A DNA stretch of 64,000 nucleotides from Nocardioides sp. GY 10127 (GCF_004919085.1 NZ_STGL01000003.1:186001-250000); one strand, 5' to 3'; shown: positions 1 to 9,655, counted from the stretch's first letter. Notes: generated from the letters alone by a model not told the origin. Numbers and translations are program-made.

Positions 1-113
1 ACGGCCTGTGCGCCGTCCGAGACCGTCGTGATCTCGTGCCCCAGCGTCGAGAGCTTGAACTCGACGAGCTCTCGGATGTCCACGTCGTCGTCCGCGACCA
101 GGATGCGTGCCAC
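1..113 (-). CDS. Response regulator, N-terminal fragment (runs off the window)
   Basis: Only the first 37 codons are present; the gene continues past the left edge. Read from the GTG at 113, the protein begins MARILVADDDVDIRELVEF, which is the first beta strand, the acidic pocket (D8-D10) and the first helix of a CheY-like receiver domain. Such proteins take phosphate from a sensor kinase and usually carry a C-terminal DNA-binding domain, which is not visible here. A hairpin at 171-207 separates it from rho, so it is probably its own transcription unit. In mycobacteria the gene after rho is rpmE; that gene is absent here. Confidence 0.8.
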   Translation of the reverse strand, partial: MARILVADDDVDIRELVEFKLSTLGHEITTVSDGAQA

Positions 114-170
114 GGGGTCAGACTGCCACAGCCGTGCGCCGTCGACAGGCGACCCACCCGGAACGACGGC

Positions 171-207
171 GGCCGACCGCCGACACGGAGGTGTCGGACG
201 GTCGGCC
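171..207 (-). terminator. Rho-gene terminator hairpin
   Basis: GGCCGACCG (171-179) plus CCGACAC (180-186) pair with GTGTCGG (191-197) and CGGTCGGCC (199-207), leaving a four-base loop and one bulged A at 198. It lies about 40 bases beyond the rho stop codon in the minus direction. There is no U-tract, as is common in high-GC actinobacteria. Confidence 0.6.
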
Positions 208-245
208 GGACCGGAGTGGCGGGGTCGGCGAGCGGTCGGGACCGG

Positions 246-2219
246 TCAGCCGAGCGGGTCCTTGCCCCCGAGGTCGGCGTTCGACGCGGTGGCCCGCAGC
301 CGCTCGACCAGCCGCTGCCCGCCCTCGACGAGGTCGCGGGCGGCGAGGGCGTCCTTGAGCGCCAGGGACGCCGCGTGCTCGGTGGCACCGACGAGCTGCT
401 CGGCCCGCCGGGTGCCCGAGGCGGGCAGCTCGACCGCCGGGAAGACCCGCTTCTCGGCGAGCTCGCGCCGCAGCCGGATCTCGGCGTTCGCGGTGCCCTC
501 CAGCTCCTCGAGGATGACCTCGTCGGTGGCCGAGCCGGTGTCGGCCAGCGCCGTCGCCAGGATGGTCAGCGAACCGCCGTCCTCGATGTTGCGAGCGGCA
601 CCGAAGAACCGCTTGGTCGGGTGCAGGGCCGAGGAGTCGACCCCGCCCGCGAGCAGGCGCCCGCCTCCGGTGGCGGAGAGGTTGTACGCCCGCGCCAGCC
701 GCGTGAGCCCGTCCACCAGCAGGACGACGTCCATGCCGAGCTCGACGAGCCGCTTGGCCCGCTCGACGGCGAGCTCCGCGACCACCGTGTGGTCGACCGG
801 CTGTCGGTCGAACGTGGAGGCGATGACCTCGCCCCGCACGGTGCGGGTGAAGTCGGTGACCTCCTCGGGCCGCTCGTCCACGAGCAGGACCATCACGTGG
901 GTGTCGGGGTCGTTGCGGGTGACCGCCTCGGCGACGGCCTGGAGCACCATCGTCTTGCCCGCCTGCGGCGGCGAGACCAGGAGCGCGCGCTGGCCCTTGC
1001 CGAGCGGCGCGGCGAGGTCGAGGACGCGGCCGACCAGCTCGTCCGGCCCGGTCTCCAGCGTGAGCCGCTCCGTCGGGAACAGCGGCACGAGGTCGGCGAA
1101 GTCGGGCCGCGTGCGGGCCTCCTCCGGGTCCAGGCCGTTGACCGTGTCGATCCGCACCAGCGGGTTGAACTTCTCCTTGCGCTCCCCGTCGCGCGGGTGG
1201 CGCACCTGACCGGTGATGGCGTCACCGCGGCGCAGGTGGTGCTTGCGGACCATCGACAGCGAGACGTACACGTCGTCGGGGCCGGGCAGGTAGCCGCTCG
1301 TGCGCACGAACGCGTAGTTCTCCAGGACGTCGAGGATGCCGGCGGCCGGCACCAGGACGTCGTCCTCGAGGATCGTCGTGTCGATCTCGCCGCGGGTGCG
1401 GCCACGCTCGCGCTCGCGGGCGCGGCGACGACGGTTGCGGCGCCCGCCGAGCTCGTCGTCCTCGTCGTCGTAGGGGTCGAGCGCGCCCTGCTGGCCCCCC
1501 GGCTGGGTCCCCTGCTGGTTGCCCTGCTGGTTGCCCTGCTGGTTCCCGGGCTGATTGGCCTGCTGGTTGCCCTTGCCCTGGTTGTTCTGCTGGCCGCCCT
1601 GCTGACCCTTGCCCTGCTGGTTGCCCTGCTGGTTGCCCTGCTGGTTGCCCTGCTGGTTGCCCTGCTTGGACTGGTTGGCCTGGCGCGCCTGCTTGTCCTG
1701 CTGGCCGCCCTGCTTGCCCTGCTGGTTCGCGGGCTGCTGCTTGCCGGACTGGTCCCCGCCCTGCGAGGCCTGCTTGGGCTGGTTGTCCTGCTTGTCCTGC
1801 CCGGCCTGGTCGGGCTGCTCGACCTGCTTGTCGCCCCCGCGGGAGCGGCGCGAGCGCCGGCTGGGGCGCTCCGGTGCGTCCTCACCCGCAGCCTGCTCGC
1901 CGGCGGCCGCCGGGGCGGCGGACTCGGCCGCGGGCTCCTGGGCCGGCTTCTCGGCCGGCTCCTGGGCGGGCTTCTGGGCGGGCTTCTGGGCGGGCTTCTG
2001 GGCAGGCTTGCTCGCCCGGGCGGAGGACGCCTTGTCGGCAGCCGCTCCGTCCTGGAGCGACTTGATGGCCTCCACGAGGGCGGGCTTGCGCATCTGCTCG
2101 GCGCCGGCGATGCCCAGCGCGCCGGCCATGGCCTTGAGGTCGGCCACCAGCATGCCGTTCAGGCTGGTCGGCTTCTTCCGCGCCTTGACCTCGGCAGCGG
2201 TCTCGGGGCTCTCGGTCAC
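246..2219 (-). CDS. rho: Transcription termination factor Rho with NQQG-repeat insertion
   Basis: Hexameric RNA-dependent ATPase that ends transcription. At 657 residues it is long for Rho (E. coli 419). Residues about 19-55 form the Rho_N helical domain. Residues about 60-270 are a low-complexity insertion, first AQKPAQKP-type repeats, then Arg/Ser-rich sequence, then repeated NQQG/KQGNQQ units. The RNA-binding cold-shock-like fold and the RecA-like ATPase follow. The P-loop reads SPPQAGKTM, with Q419 where E. coli has Lys181; the Walker lysine K422 is kept. The Walker B stretch reads VDGLTRLARAYN, with G504 where E. coli has Ser266. It is the last gene of the thr operon, 289 bases after thrB, so it may have its own promoter. 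Confidence 0.97.
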   Translation of the reverse strand: MTESPETAAEVKARKKPTSLNGMLVADLKAMAGALGIAGAEQMRKPALVEAIKSLQDGAAADKASSARASKPAQKPAQKPAQKPAQEPAEKPAQEPAAESAAPAAAGEQAAGEDAPERPSRRSRRSRGGDKQVEQPDQAGQDKQDNQPKQASQGGDQSGKQQPANQQGKQGGQQDKQARQANQSKQGNQQGNQQGNQQGNQQGKGQQGGQQNNQGKGNQQANQPGNQQGNQQGNQQGTQPGGQQGALDPYDDEDDELGGRRNRRRRARERERGRTRGEIDTTILEDDVLVPAAGILDVLENYAFVRTSGYLPGPDDVYVSLSMVRKHHLRRGDAITGQVRHPRDGERKEKFNPLVRIDTVNGLDPEEARTRPDFADLVPLFPTERLTLETGPDELVGRVLDLAAPLGKGQRALLVSPPQAGKTMVLQAVAEAVTRNDPDTHVMVLLVDERPEEVTDFTRTVRGEVIASTFDRQPVDHTVVAELAVERAKRLVELGMDVVLLVDGLTRLARAYNLSATGGGRLLAGGVDSSALHPTKRFFGAARNIEDGGSLTILATALADTGSATDEVILEELEGTANAEIRLRRELAEKRVFPAVELPASGTRRAEQLVGATEHAASLALKDALAARDLVEGGQRLVERLRATASNADLGGKDPLG

Positions 2220-2508
2220 TAACGGTCCTTTCCCACGACGGGGGTGCCGCCGGACGACGCCGCGCGGCTGATCGGTGAGGTTGATCGAAGACGTTCTCAG
2301 GGGAGCTCGATCGAGCGCCGGCGCCCGGCGACAGGGCCACCCGGCCGACGAGCGGCGGCGGCGGTGCCACGCGGGGCGCGGCGTCGCACGCGAGAGGAGA
2401 GAACCGGCCCCCCGCCGGCGACATCCGTGAGGCTACCAGTCCGCGCCGGCCCCGACCCGCGGACCCGGGAACGGCCCGTGCACCGGACGAGACAGGGCCG
2501 CAGGGCGG

Positions 2509-3420
2509 TCAGACGAGCACGGCGCCCGAGGTCTCCACGGGCAGGTACGAGGCCCACCAGCCCTCGGGGCAGCGGGCCAGCACGGCCTCGGTCAGCGGGC
2601 CCTCCGGGCCGTCGGTGAACGCCAGGACCGTCGGGCCCGCACCGGAGACGACGGCCGGGACGCCGTCGGCGCGCAGGGCGTCGACGAGGTCGAGGGACTC
2701 GGGCATCGCTGGACGTCGGTACGACTGGTGCAGGTAGTCGCGCGTCGCGCGCAGCAGGTGCTCGGGGCGCCCACCCAGGGCGGCGACGAGCAGGGCGGCC
2801 CGGCCGGCGTCCGCGGCCGCGTCGGCGTGCGGGACGCTCGCCGGCAGGAGACCGCGAGCGGCCTCGGTGGAGACCGGGGTCGGCGGCACGAGCACGACCG
2901 CACCGACCCGGGGGTCGACGGGCGCGGGGACGGCGTAGAAGGCGCCGTCCTCGTCCTGGCCCGACACCACGAAACCGCCCAGGAAGGCGGGGGCCACGTT
3001 GTCGGGGTGCCCCTCGATGCGCGCCGCGAGGTCGAGCACCGCGTCGTCGTCGACGAGCAGCGCTCCCCCGGCGACGAGGCCGCGGGCCAGCACCAGGCCG
3101 GCCACGATGGCGGCCGAGGAGGACCCGAGCCCGCGCGCGTGCGGGATGACGTTCTCGCAGGCCAGCCGCAGCCCCGGGGGCTGCTCGCCGACCAGGTCGA
3201 AGAGCGCCCGCATGGCGCGGACGACCAGGTGGGACTCGTCGCGGGGCACGTCCTGCGACCCCGCACCGCTCACCTCGACGACGAGGCCGGAGTCGAGCAC
3301 CTCGGCCTCGAGGGTGTCGCGCAGACCCAGGGCCAGGCCGAGGGAGTCGAAGCCCGGGCCCAGGTTGGCGGACGTGGCGGGGACCGTCACCCGGACGACG
3401 CCGGCGGCGAAGCTGACCAC
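2509..3420 (-). CDS. thrB: Homoserine kinase
   Basis: Phosphorylates L-homoserine with ATP, the fourth step from aspartate to threonine. The 303-residue length fits the GHMP kinase family. The N-terminal substrate-binding stretch VPATSANLGPGFDSLG (residues 13-28) and the phosphate-binding motif HARGLGSSSAAIVAG (94-108) are intact. The start ATG lies 8 bases after the thrC stop, so the genes are co-transcribed. The stop is followed by 289 bases of non-coding leader before rho. Confidence 0.96.
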   Translation of the reverse strand: MVSFAAGVVRVTVPATSANLGPGFDSLGLALGLRDTLEAEVLDSGLVVEVSGAGSQDVPRDESHLVVRAMRALFDLVGEQPPGLRLACENVIPHARGLGSSSAAIVAGLVLARGLVAGGALLVDDDAVLDLAARIEGHPDNVAPAFLGGFVVSGQDEDGAFYAVPAPVDPRVGAVVLVPPTPVSTEAARGLLPASVPHADAAADAGRAALLVAALGGRPEHLLRATRDYLHQSYRRPAMPESLDLVDALRADGVPAVVSGAGPTVLAFTDGPEGPLTEAVLARCPEGWWASYLPVETSGAVLV

Positions 3421-3428
3421 CGGGCGGC

Positions 3429-4532
3429 TCAGGCGAGACCGGCCGCCGCGGCGGCGGCGTCCACGTCGGCGTCCACGACCGTGTCGACGACGCTGCGCCC
3501 GCCCGCGGAGAAGCCCTCGAGCGCGGTGGCAGTGTCCTTGAGGCCGTGGCCCGTGACCGTCACGACGACGGTGCTGCCCCGGTACTCGACGCCGGCCGCG
3601 ACCTCCTGGAGCAGGCCGGCGACGCTGGCCGCGGAGCCGGGCTCCACGAACACGCCGTCACGCTGCGCGAGGTCCTGCTGCGCGGCGAGGATCTGCTCGT
3701 CGGTGACCGAGGCGATGCTGCCGCCGGACTCGTCGCGGGCCGCGATGGCGAGGTTCCACGACGCCGGGTTGCCGATGCGGATGGCGGTGGCCTTGGTCTC
3801 CGGGTTGGGGACGGGCTCGCCGAGGACCAGCGGGGCCGCGCCGGCGGCCTGGAAGCCGTGCATGACGGGCAGGCGCGTGGTCTGGCCGAGGTCGCGGTAC
3901 TGCCGGTAGCCCAGCCAGTAGGCGGAGATGTTGCCGGCGTTGCCGACGGGCAGGACGTGGTGGTCGGGGGCGTCGCCGAGGAAGTCGGCGATCTCGAAGG
4001 CGGCGGTCTTCTGCCCCTCCAGGCGCACCGGGTTGACCGAGTTGACCAGGGCCACCGGGTACTTCTCGGAGAGCCCCCGCGCCATGGTCAGGCAGTCGTC
4101 GAAGTTGCCGCGGACCATGATGACCTGGGCGCCGTGGACGATGGCCTGGGCCATCTTGCCGGCGGCAATCTTGCCCTCGGGCACGAGCACCAGCGGCTTC
4201 ATCCCGGCCTTGGCGGCATAGGCCGCCATGGAGGCGGAGGTGTTGCCGGTGGAGGCGCACACACAGGCCTGGGCGCCCTGGAACTTGGCCACGGACATGG
4301 CCGCGGTCATGCCGCGGTCCTTGAAGGAGCCGGTCGGGTTCGAGCCCTCGACCTTGATGAACACCTCGGCACCGGTGAGGCCGGAGAGCCACTCGGAGTG
4401 CACGAGCGGCGTGCCGCCCTCGCGCAGGGTGACCGCCGGCGTCCCCTCGGGGATCTCCAGCAGCTCCCGGTACTCCTCGATGACCCCTCGCCACTGGCGG
4501 GTGCGGGGGGCTGCCGGCGCCTGGGTGCTCAC
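3429..4532 (-). CDS. thrC: Threonine synthase
   Basis: PLP enzyme that converts O-phospho-homoserine to threonine, the last step of the pathway. The PLP lysine is K71 in [11 protein letters not shown], and the glycine-rich phosphate loop [12 protein letters not shown] lies near the middle of the protein. The 367-residue length matches the short bacterial class found in mycobacteria. The start codon overlaps the hom stop by four bases (4529-4532), which indicates translational coupling, and thrB follows 8 bases downstream. Confidence 0.97.
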   Translation of the reverse strand: MSTQAPAAPRTRQWRGVIEEYRELLEIPEGTPAVTLREGGTPLVHSEWLSGLTGAEVFIKVEGSNPTGSFKDRGMTAAMSVAKFQGAQACVCASTGNTSASMAAYAAKAGMKPLVLVPEGKIAAGKMAQAIVHGAQVIMVRGNFDDCLTMARGLSEKYPVALVNSVNPVRLEGQKTAAFEIADFLGDAPDHHVLPVGNAGNISAYWLGYRQYRDLGQTTRLPVMHGFQAAGAAPLVLGEPVPNPETKATAIRIGNPASWNLAIAARDESGGSIASVTDEQILAAQQDLAQRDGVFVEPGSAASVAGLLQEVAAGVEYRGSTVVVTVTGHGLKDTATALEGFSAGGRSVVDTVVDADVDAAAAAAGLA

Positions 4533-5842
4533 TCGTGTCCTCCTTCGACGCGCATCACCGAGGTGACCTCGCGGACGATGTCCATGCCCTGCAGGTGGGC
4601 GACCGTGGCGGCCAGCTGGGCGTCGCTGGCCTCGTGGGAGACGACCACCAGGGTGGCGTCGTCGCCGCGCCCCTCCTGTCGCACCGTCTGGATCGAGACG
4701 CCGTGCTCGGCGAAGGCGAGCGCCACCGCGGCGAGCACGCCCGCGCGGTCGTCGACCGCGGCGGCCACGTGGTAGCGGGTGAGGGTCTCCCCCATCGGCA
4801 GCACCGCGCGCTGGGTGTAGGCGGACTCCCCCGCGCCGCGGGTGCCGGCGAGGCGGTGGCGGGCCACGGTGACGAGGTCACCGAGCACGGCGGACGCCGT
4901 GGGCGACCCGCCCGCACCGGGGCCGTAGAACATCAGCTGGCCGGCGGCCTCGGACTCCACGAAGACCGCGTTGTAGGCCTCGCGGACGCTCGCCAGGGGG
5001 TGGCTGGCCGGGATCATCGCCGGGTGGACGCGGGCGGAGACCGCCTCCTCGCCACCGGGCAGGGTCCGCAGCTCGCAGATCGCCAGCAGCTTGACGACGC
5101 AACCCATGTCGGCGGCCGAGGCGACGTCCGCGGCGGAGACCTCGGTGATGCCCTCGCGGTGGACGTCCGCGGCGGTGACCCGGGTGTGGAAGGCCAGCGA
5201 CGCGAGGATCGCGGCCTTGGCCGCCGCGTCGAAGCCCTCGACGTCCGCGGTCGGGTCCGCCTCGGCGTAGCCCAGGTCCTGGGCCTCGGTGAGGGCCTCG
5301 GAGAACCCGGCGCCCGAGGTGTCCATCTTGTCGAGGATGAAGTTCGTGGTGCCGTTGACGATGCCGAGGACGCGGGTGACCTTGTCGCCGGCCAGCGACT
5401 CGCGCAGCGGCCGCAGGATCGGGATCGCGCCGGCGACGGCGGCCTCGTAGTAGAGGTCGCGGCCCGCCTTCTCGGCGGCCTCGAAGAGCGTCGGACCGTC
5501 CTCGGCCAGCAGCGCCTTGTTGGCGGTGACGACGGAGGCGCCGTTCTCCAGCGCGGCCAGGATGAGCCCACGCGCCGGCTCGATGCCGCCGATGACCTCG
5601 ACCACCAGGTCGACGTCGTCGCGGGTCACCAGGCCCAGCGCGTCCGTGGTGAGCAGGTGCTCGGGGACCTCGACGTCCCGGCTCGCGTCCAGGCGGCGCA
5701 CGGCCACCCCCACGAGCTCCACGGGCGCGCCCACGCGGGCGGCCAGGTCACCGGCCTGCTCCCCGAGCAGGCGCACCACCTGGGAGCCCACCGAGCCACA
5801 GCCGAGCACGGCCACCTTGAGCGGCTTCACGCCGTCCATCAC
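4529..5842 (-). CDS. hom: Homoserine dehydrogenase with ACT domain
   Basis: Reduces aspartate semialdehyde to homoserine with NAD(P)H. The Rossmann motif [15 protein letters not shown] is at the N terminus. The catalytic domain includes [11 protein letters not shown] and the [14 protein letters not shown] stretch. The C-terminal 90 residues are an ACT domain with RAGVLAAVA, the usual site of threonine feedback control. The GTG at 5842 overlaps the lysA stop by four bases; an ATG three bases further in is an equally possible start. The stop overlaps thrC. Confidence 0.97.
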   Translation of the reverse strand: MMDGVKPLKVAVLGCGSVGSQVVRLLGEQAGDLAARVGAPVELVGVAVRRLDASRDVEVPEHLLTTDALGLVTRDDVDLVVEVIGGIEPARGLILAALENGASVVTANKALLAEDGPTLFEAAEKAGRDLYYEAAVAGAIPILRPLRESLAGDKVTRVLGIVNGTTNFILDKMDTSGAGFSEALTEAQDLGYAEADPTADVEGFDAAAKAAILASLAFHTRVTAADVHREGITEVSAADVASAADMGCVVKLLAICELRTLPGGEEAVSARVHPAMIPASHPLASVREAYNAVFVESEAAGQLMFYGPGAGGSPTASAVLGDLVTVARHRLAGTRGAGESAYTQRAVLPMGETLTRYHVAAAVDDRAGVLAAVALAFAEHGVSIQTVRQEGRGDDATLVVVSHEASDAQLAATVAHLQGMDIVREVTSVMRVEGGHE

Positions 5843-7245
5843 TGATCACCCACGTCGGTCGACAGAAGATCTGCATAAGTCTCGCGCCGCAGGAGCGTAC
5901 GCGCGACCCCGTCCCGCACCGCGACCACGGGGGGCCGCAGCGCGTGGTTGTAGTTCGAGGCCAGGGAGCGACAGTAGGCGCCCGTGGCCGGCACCGCGAG
6001 GAGATCGCCCGCGACGACGTCGCCCGGCAGGAACTCGTCCTTCACCACGATGTCGCCGGCCTCGCAGTGCTTGCCGACCACGCGGGCGAGCACCGGGGCG
6101 GCCTGCGAGCTGCGCCCGGCGAGGGTGCAGGAGTAGTCGGCGTCGTAGAGGGCGGTGCGCACGTTGTCGCTCATCCCGCCGTCCACGGACACGTAGGTGC
6201 GCACGGCGCCGCCGTCGAGGGCCACCGGCTTCACGGTGCCCACCTCGTAGACGGTGCACATGGACGGCCCGACGATGGCGCGGCCGGGCTCGATCGACAG
6301 GTGCGGGCGAGCCACGCCGAGGGCGGCGCACTCGCCGTCCACGATCGCGGTCAGCTCGGCCGCCAGCGTCGCCGGCGTCGCCGGGTCGTCCTGCGTGGTG
6401 TAGGCGATGCCGAAGCCGCCGCCGAGGTCCATCTCGGGCATGACGGTGCCGAGCTCGTCGGCGACCTGGGCGTGCAGGCGGAGCACCCGGCGGGCGGCCA
6501 CCTCGAAGCCGGCGGAGGCGAAGATCTGGCTGCCGATGTGGCTGTGCAGACCCCGCAGCTCCAGGCCGGGAGCGGCGAGCACGCGGCGGACGGCCTCGAG
6601 CGCGGCGCCCGAGGAGATGGAGAGCCCGAACTTCTGGTCCTCGTGCGCGGTGGCGATGTACTCGTGGGTGTGCGCCTCGACGCCGGCCGTCACGCGGATC
6701 ATCACGCGGGCCGTCGTCCCCGCCGCCGTGGCCAGCGCGGAGAGGCGCTCGACCTCGTCGAGGGAGTCGACGATGATCCGCCCCACCCCGAGCCGCAGGG
6801 CGGCCTCGAGCTCGGCGCGCGACTTGTTGTTGCCGTGGAAGCCGACGCGCTCCATCGGGAACCCGGCGCGCTCGGCGACCGCGAGCTCACCGCCGGAGCA
6901 GACGTCGAGGCAGAGCCCCTCCTGGTCGATCCAGCGGGCGACCGCGGTGCAGAGGAAAGCCTTGCCCGCGTAGTAGACGGCGTAGTCGGCGAAGGCGTCC
7001 CGGAAGGCGCCGGCCCGGGCCCGGAAGTCCGCCTCGTCCAGGACGTAGGCGGGCGAGCCGTGCTCGGCCACCAGGTCGGGCAGGGAGACGCCGCCGACGC
7101 TGAGCACGCCGTCGGCGTCCTTGGCCGCCGTGGCGGACCACAGCTGCGGGACGAGGGCGTCGACGTCGGTGGGCTCGCGCAGCCAGGACGGTCCGCGCAG
7201 GGCGCCGGGGGCGTGCGCCCAGCCGGCCTCGTGGGTGTGGCTCAT
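5839..7245 (-). CDS. lysA: Diaminopimelate decarboxylase
   Basis: PLP enzyme of alanine-racemase fold type III that makes lysine from meso-diaminopimelate. The PLP lysine is K95 in VYYAGKAFLC. The glycine-rich DLGGGFGIAY and the C-terminal YCRSLASNYN motif that completes the active site are both present. The 468-residue length is normal for actinobacteria. It follows argS by ten bases and overlaps hom by four, so lysine and threonine branches share one operon here. Confidence 0.97.
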   Translation of the reverse strand: MSHTHEAGWAHAPGALRGPSWLREPTDVDALVPQLWSATAAKDADGVLSVGGVSLPDLVAEHGSPAYVLDEADFRARAGAFRDAFADYAVYYAGKAFLCTAVARWIDQEGLCLDVCSGGELAVAERAGFPMERVGFHGNNKSRAELEAALRLGVGRIIVDSLDEVERLSALATAAGTTARVMIRVTAGVEAHTHEYIATAHEDQKFGLSISSGAALEAVRRVLAAPGLELRGLHSHIGSQIFASAGFEVAARRVLRLHAQVADELGTVMPEMDLGGGFGIAYTTQDDPATPATLAAELTAIVDGECAALGVARPHLSIEPGRAIVGPSMCTVYEVGTVKPVALDGGAVRTYVSVDGGMSDNVRTALYDADYSCTLAGRSSQAAPVLARVVGKHCEAGDIVVKDEFLPGDVVAGDLLAVPATGAYCRSLASNYNHALRPPVVAVRDGVARTLLRRETYADLLSTDVGDQ

Positions 7246-7255
7246 GGTCGGGCCC

Positions 7256-8932
7256 TCACATCCGCTCGGGCGCGGAGACGCCGAGCAGGTCGAGGCCGTT
7301 GGCCACCACGGTGCGGGACGCGTGGGCGAGCACGAGGCGAGCGAGGTTCGCCGGGGACACCGGCTCGTCGCCCTGCGGCAGCATGCGGCACTCCTTGGTG
7401 TCGTACCACTTGTTGAACACCGACGCGGTGTCCTCCAGGTAGCGCGCCACGCGGTGCGGCTCGCGCAGGTCGGCGGCCGAGGCCACCACGCCCGGGAATG
7501 CGGCCAGCGCGCGCAGGAGCTCGCCGTCGCGCTCGTGGTCGAGCAGGGCGGGGTCGAAGTCGGCCAGCGCGGCGTCGAGCCCCATCCCCAGCGCCTCGGC
7601 GTTGGCGATCATCCGGCACGTCCGGGCGTGGACGTACTGGACGTAGTGCACCGGGTTGTCGTTCGAGGCCTTGGTGATCTCGGCGACGTCGAGGGTCAGC
7701 GGCGAGTCGGCCGGGTAGCGCGCCAGCGAGTACCGCAGGGCGTCCACGCCGATCTCGTCCGTGAGCTCCTGGAGCGTGACGATCGTGCCGGCGCGCTTGG
7801 ACAGGCGCAGCTCCTGGCCGTCCCGGAGGATCTTCACCAGCTGGCCGATCATCACGTCCAGCGTCTGCGCCGGGTCGTCGCCCACGCAGGCCGCCATCGC
7901 CTTGAGGCGCCCGACGTAGCCGTGGTGGTCGGCACCCAGCAGGTAGAGGCAGCGGTCGAAGCCGCGCTCGCGCTTGTCCAGGTAGTAGGCGGTGTCGGAG
8001 GCGAAGTAGGTGAGCTCGCCGTCGGACTTGATGAGGACGCGGTCCTTGTCGTCGCCGAAGTCGGTGGTGCGCATCCAGAGCGCGCCGTCCTCCTCGTAGA
8101 CGTGGCCGAGCTCCTTGAGCCGGGCCAGGGTGTCGGGCACCGAGCCGGACTCGTGGAGCGCGAGCTCGGAGGACCACACGTCGAAGTGGGTCTGGAAGTG
8201 CTCGAGCTGCTCCTGCTGCTCGCGCAGCTGGAGGCGGTAGCCCACGGCCCGCACGGCGGCGCGGCGCTCGGGCTCGGGCAGCTCGAAGATGCCCGGCTGC
8301 TCGGCCTCGACGGCCTTCGCCAGGTCGGCGATGTAGGCGCCGGCGTAGCCGTCCTCCGGCGTCGGCTGCCCGGTGGCGGCCGCGGTGATCGAGTCGGCGA
8401 AGTGGTTCATCTGGACGCCGCGGTCGTTGATGTAGAACTCGCGGGTCACGTCGGCGCCCGCGGCCGCCAGGACGCGGCCGATGGCGTCGCCCAGGACCGC
8501 CCACCGGGTGTGGCCCAGGTGCAGCGGCCCGGTCGGGTTGGCGGAGATGAACTCGACGTTGATCCGGTGGCCGGCCAGCACCTCGCTGCGTCCGTAGGCG
8601 GCGCCGGCGGCGACCACCTGCGCGGCGACCTCGCCCTGTGCACCGGCGGACACCGTGATGTTGAGGAAGCCCGGGCCGGCGATCTCGACCTCGGCCACGC
8701 CGTCGATCGCCTCGAGGCCGGCCTTGAGCTGCTCCGCCAGGGCGCGCGGGTTGGTCCCGGCCTTCTTCGCCAGCTGCAAGGCCACGTTGGTGGCGTAGTC
8801 GCCGTGACCCTTCTGCCGGGGTCGCTCCACCGTCACGGAGGTCGGGACGCCGCCCTCGACGGTGAGGTCACCGCTCGAGGTCAGGGTCGTCAGCACGTCG
8901 ACGATCGCGGTGGAGAGCTGCTCGGGAGTCAC
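7256..8932 (-). CDS. argS: Arginyl-tRNA synthetase
   Basis: Class I synthetase that charges tRNA-Arg in the cytoplasm. The N-terminal Arg_tRNA_synt_N domain covers about residues 1-90. The HIGH-type signature SANPTGPLHLGH lies at about 130-141. LRLSKRAG stands in the place of KMSKS, which is often degenerate in this enzyme. The C-terminal DALR anticodon domain ends the 558-residue protein. It is the first gene of the argS-lysA-hom-thrC-thrB-rho operon, and a tRNA-Arg gene starts 175 bases away on the other strand. Confidence 0.97.
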   Translation of the reverse strand: MTPEQLSTAIVDVLTTLTSSGDLTVEGGVPTSVTVERPRQKGHGDYATNVALQLAKKAGTNPRALAEQLKAGLEAIDGVAEVEIAGPGFLNITVSAGAQGEVAAQVVAAGAAYGRSEVLAGHRINVEFISANPTGPLHLGHTRWAVLGDAIGRVLAAAGADVTREFYINDRGVQMNHFADSITAAATGQPTPEDGYAGAYIADLAKAVEAEQPGIFELPEPERRAAVRAVGYRLQLREQQEQLEHFQTHFDVWSSELALHESGSVPDTLARLKELGHVYEEDGALWMRTTDFGDDKDRVLIKSDGELTYFASDTAYYLDKRERGFDRCLYLLGADHHGYVGRLKAMAACVGDDPAQTLDVMIGQLVKILRDGQELRLSKRAGTIVTLQELTDEIGVDALRYSLARYPADSPLTLDVAEITKASNDNPVHYVQYVHARTCRMIANAEALGMGLDAALADFDPALLDHERDGELLRALAAFPGVVASAADLREPHRVARYLEDTASVFNKWYDTKECRMLPQGDEPVSPANLARLVLAHASRTVVANGLDLLGVSAPERM

Positions 8933-9107
8933 CCGGCAAGCCTATCGGCGGCCCACCCCAGGGCCGAACCGATAAGCGCCCCGCGGACACCCGTGCGCCC
9001 GACCGTGCTCCCCCGCGCTCCGGCCCCGGCCAGTCGGGGGAGGCGATTCACCCCCGCACCGGCCCGACCTGTATGTTGTCGCCGTCGCTCGGCAGCGCCG
9101 ACGACGT

Positions 9108-9180
9108 GCCTCCGTAGCTCAGGGGATAGAGCACCGGTTTCCGGTACCGGGTGTCGCAGGTTCGAATCCTGCCGGAGGCG
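9108..9180 (+). tRNA. tRNA-Arg (anticodon CCG)
   Basis: The cloverleaf folds fully. The acceptor stem pairs GCCTCCG (9108-9114) with CGGAGGC (9173-9179), and the discriminator is G9180. The D arm is GCTC...GAGC. The anticodon stem is CCGGT/ACCGG around loop TTCCGGT, giving anticodon CCG for codon CGG. The T arm is GCAGG-TTCGAAT-CCTGC. CCA is not encoded. CGG is a major arginine codon in such GC-rich genomes. Confidence 0.96.
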
Positions 9181-9204
9181 CACGGTGATCTCTGAGGAGA
9201 TCGG

Positions 9205-9236
9205 GAACCCGGCGGACCGACTGGTCCGCCGGGTTC
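9205..9236 (+). terminator. tRNA-Arg terminator
   Basis: A perfect 14-bp stem pairs GAACCCGGCGGACC with GGTCCGCCGGGTTC around loop GACT, followed by a short T-rich run (gttcgttcgtttt). It begins 25 bases after the tRNA. Confidence 0.8.
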
Positions 9237-9292
9237 GTTCGTTTTCCGCGGACGTCTCGTGGGCCGGGCCTGGTGGGCGGGTGTGCGGGTGG

Positions 9293-9655
9293 GCGGTGCG
9301 CCAGCAACCGACTGCCCCCGCCGACACGTTGCTCAGCCACCGCCAGTCAGCTGCCCCCGGGGGCAGCGGTGTCCCAGCAACCCCACCGCCGACCCGAACG
9401 GTTGCTCAGCCACCGCCAGTCGACTGCCCCGCAGGGCAGCGGTGCGTCAGCAACCGATTTGCCCCGGCGACACGTTGCCCAGCCACCGCCAGTCGTCCGC
9501 GCACCAGCCGTCCCCGGGGCAGCGGTGCGTCAGCAACCGATCTGCCCCACAGACACGTTGCTCAGCCACCGCCAGTCGACCGCGCACCAGCCACCCCCGG
9601 GGCAGCGGTGCCCCAGCAACCGATCCACCCCGCAGACACGTTGCTCAGCCACCGC
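9293..9655 (+). repeat. Five-copy array of 51-bp imperfect palindromes
   Basis: Five 51-bp units lie at 9293-9343, 9366-9416, 9439-9489, 9522-9572 and 9605-9655. Each reads GCGGTG-N4-AGCAAC, 19 bases, then GTTGCT-CAGC-CACCGC (copy 3 has GTTGCC), so outer and inner six-base arms pair across a 4x4 internal loop. Unit starts are 73, 73, 83 and 83 bp apart. The linkers are conserved too and carry a second small palindrome such as TGCCCCCGGGGGCA. The array fills most of the 600 bases between the tRNA terminator and the patatin gene, and no protein gene is credible there. Confidence 0.9.

Noticed and set aside
36..2222. Long plus-strand open frame rich in Leu/Val/Ala antisense to rho
   Set aside because: It is the mirror of the rho NQQG codons in a GC-rich genome; no ribosome site or family similarity.
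8929..9340. Minus-strand frames over tRNA-Arg containing PAGFEPATPGTGNRCSIP
   Set aside because: This peptide is the classic antisense translation of a tRNA gene, a known annotation artefact.
9293..9655. CRISPR array
   Set aside because: Repeats are 51-bp palindromes, the intervening linkers are conserved rather than unique spacers, and no cas gene is near.
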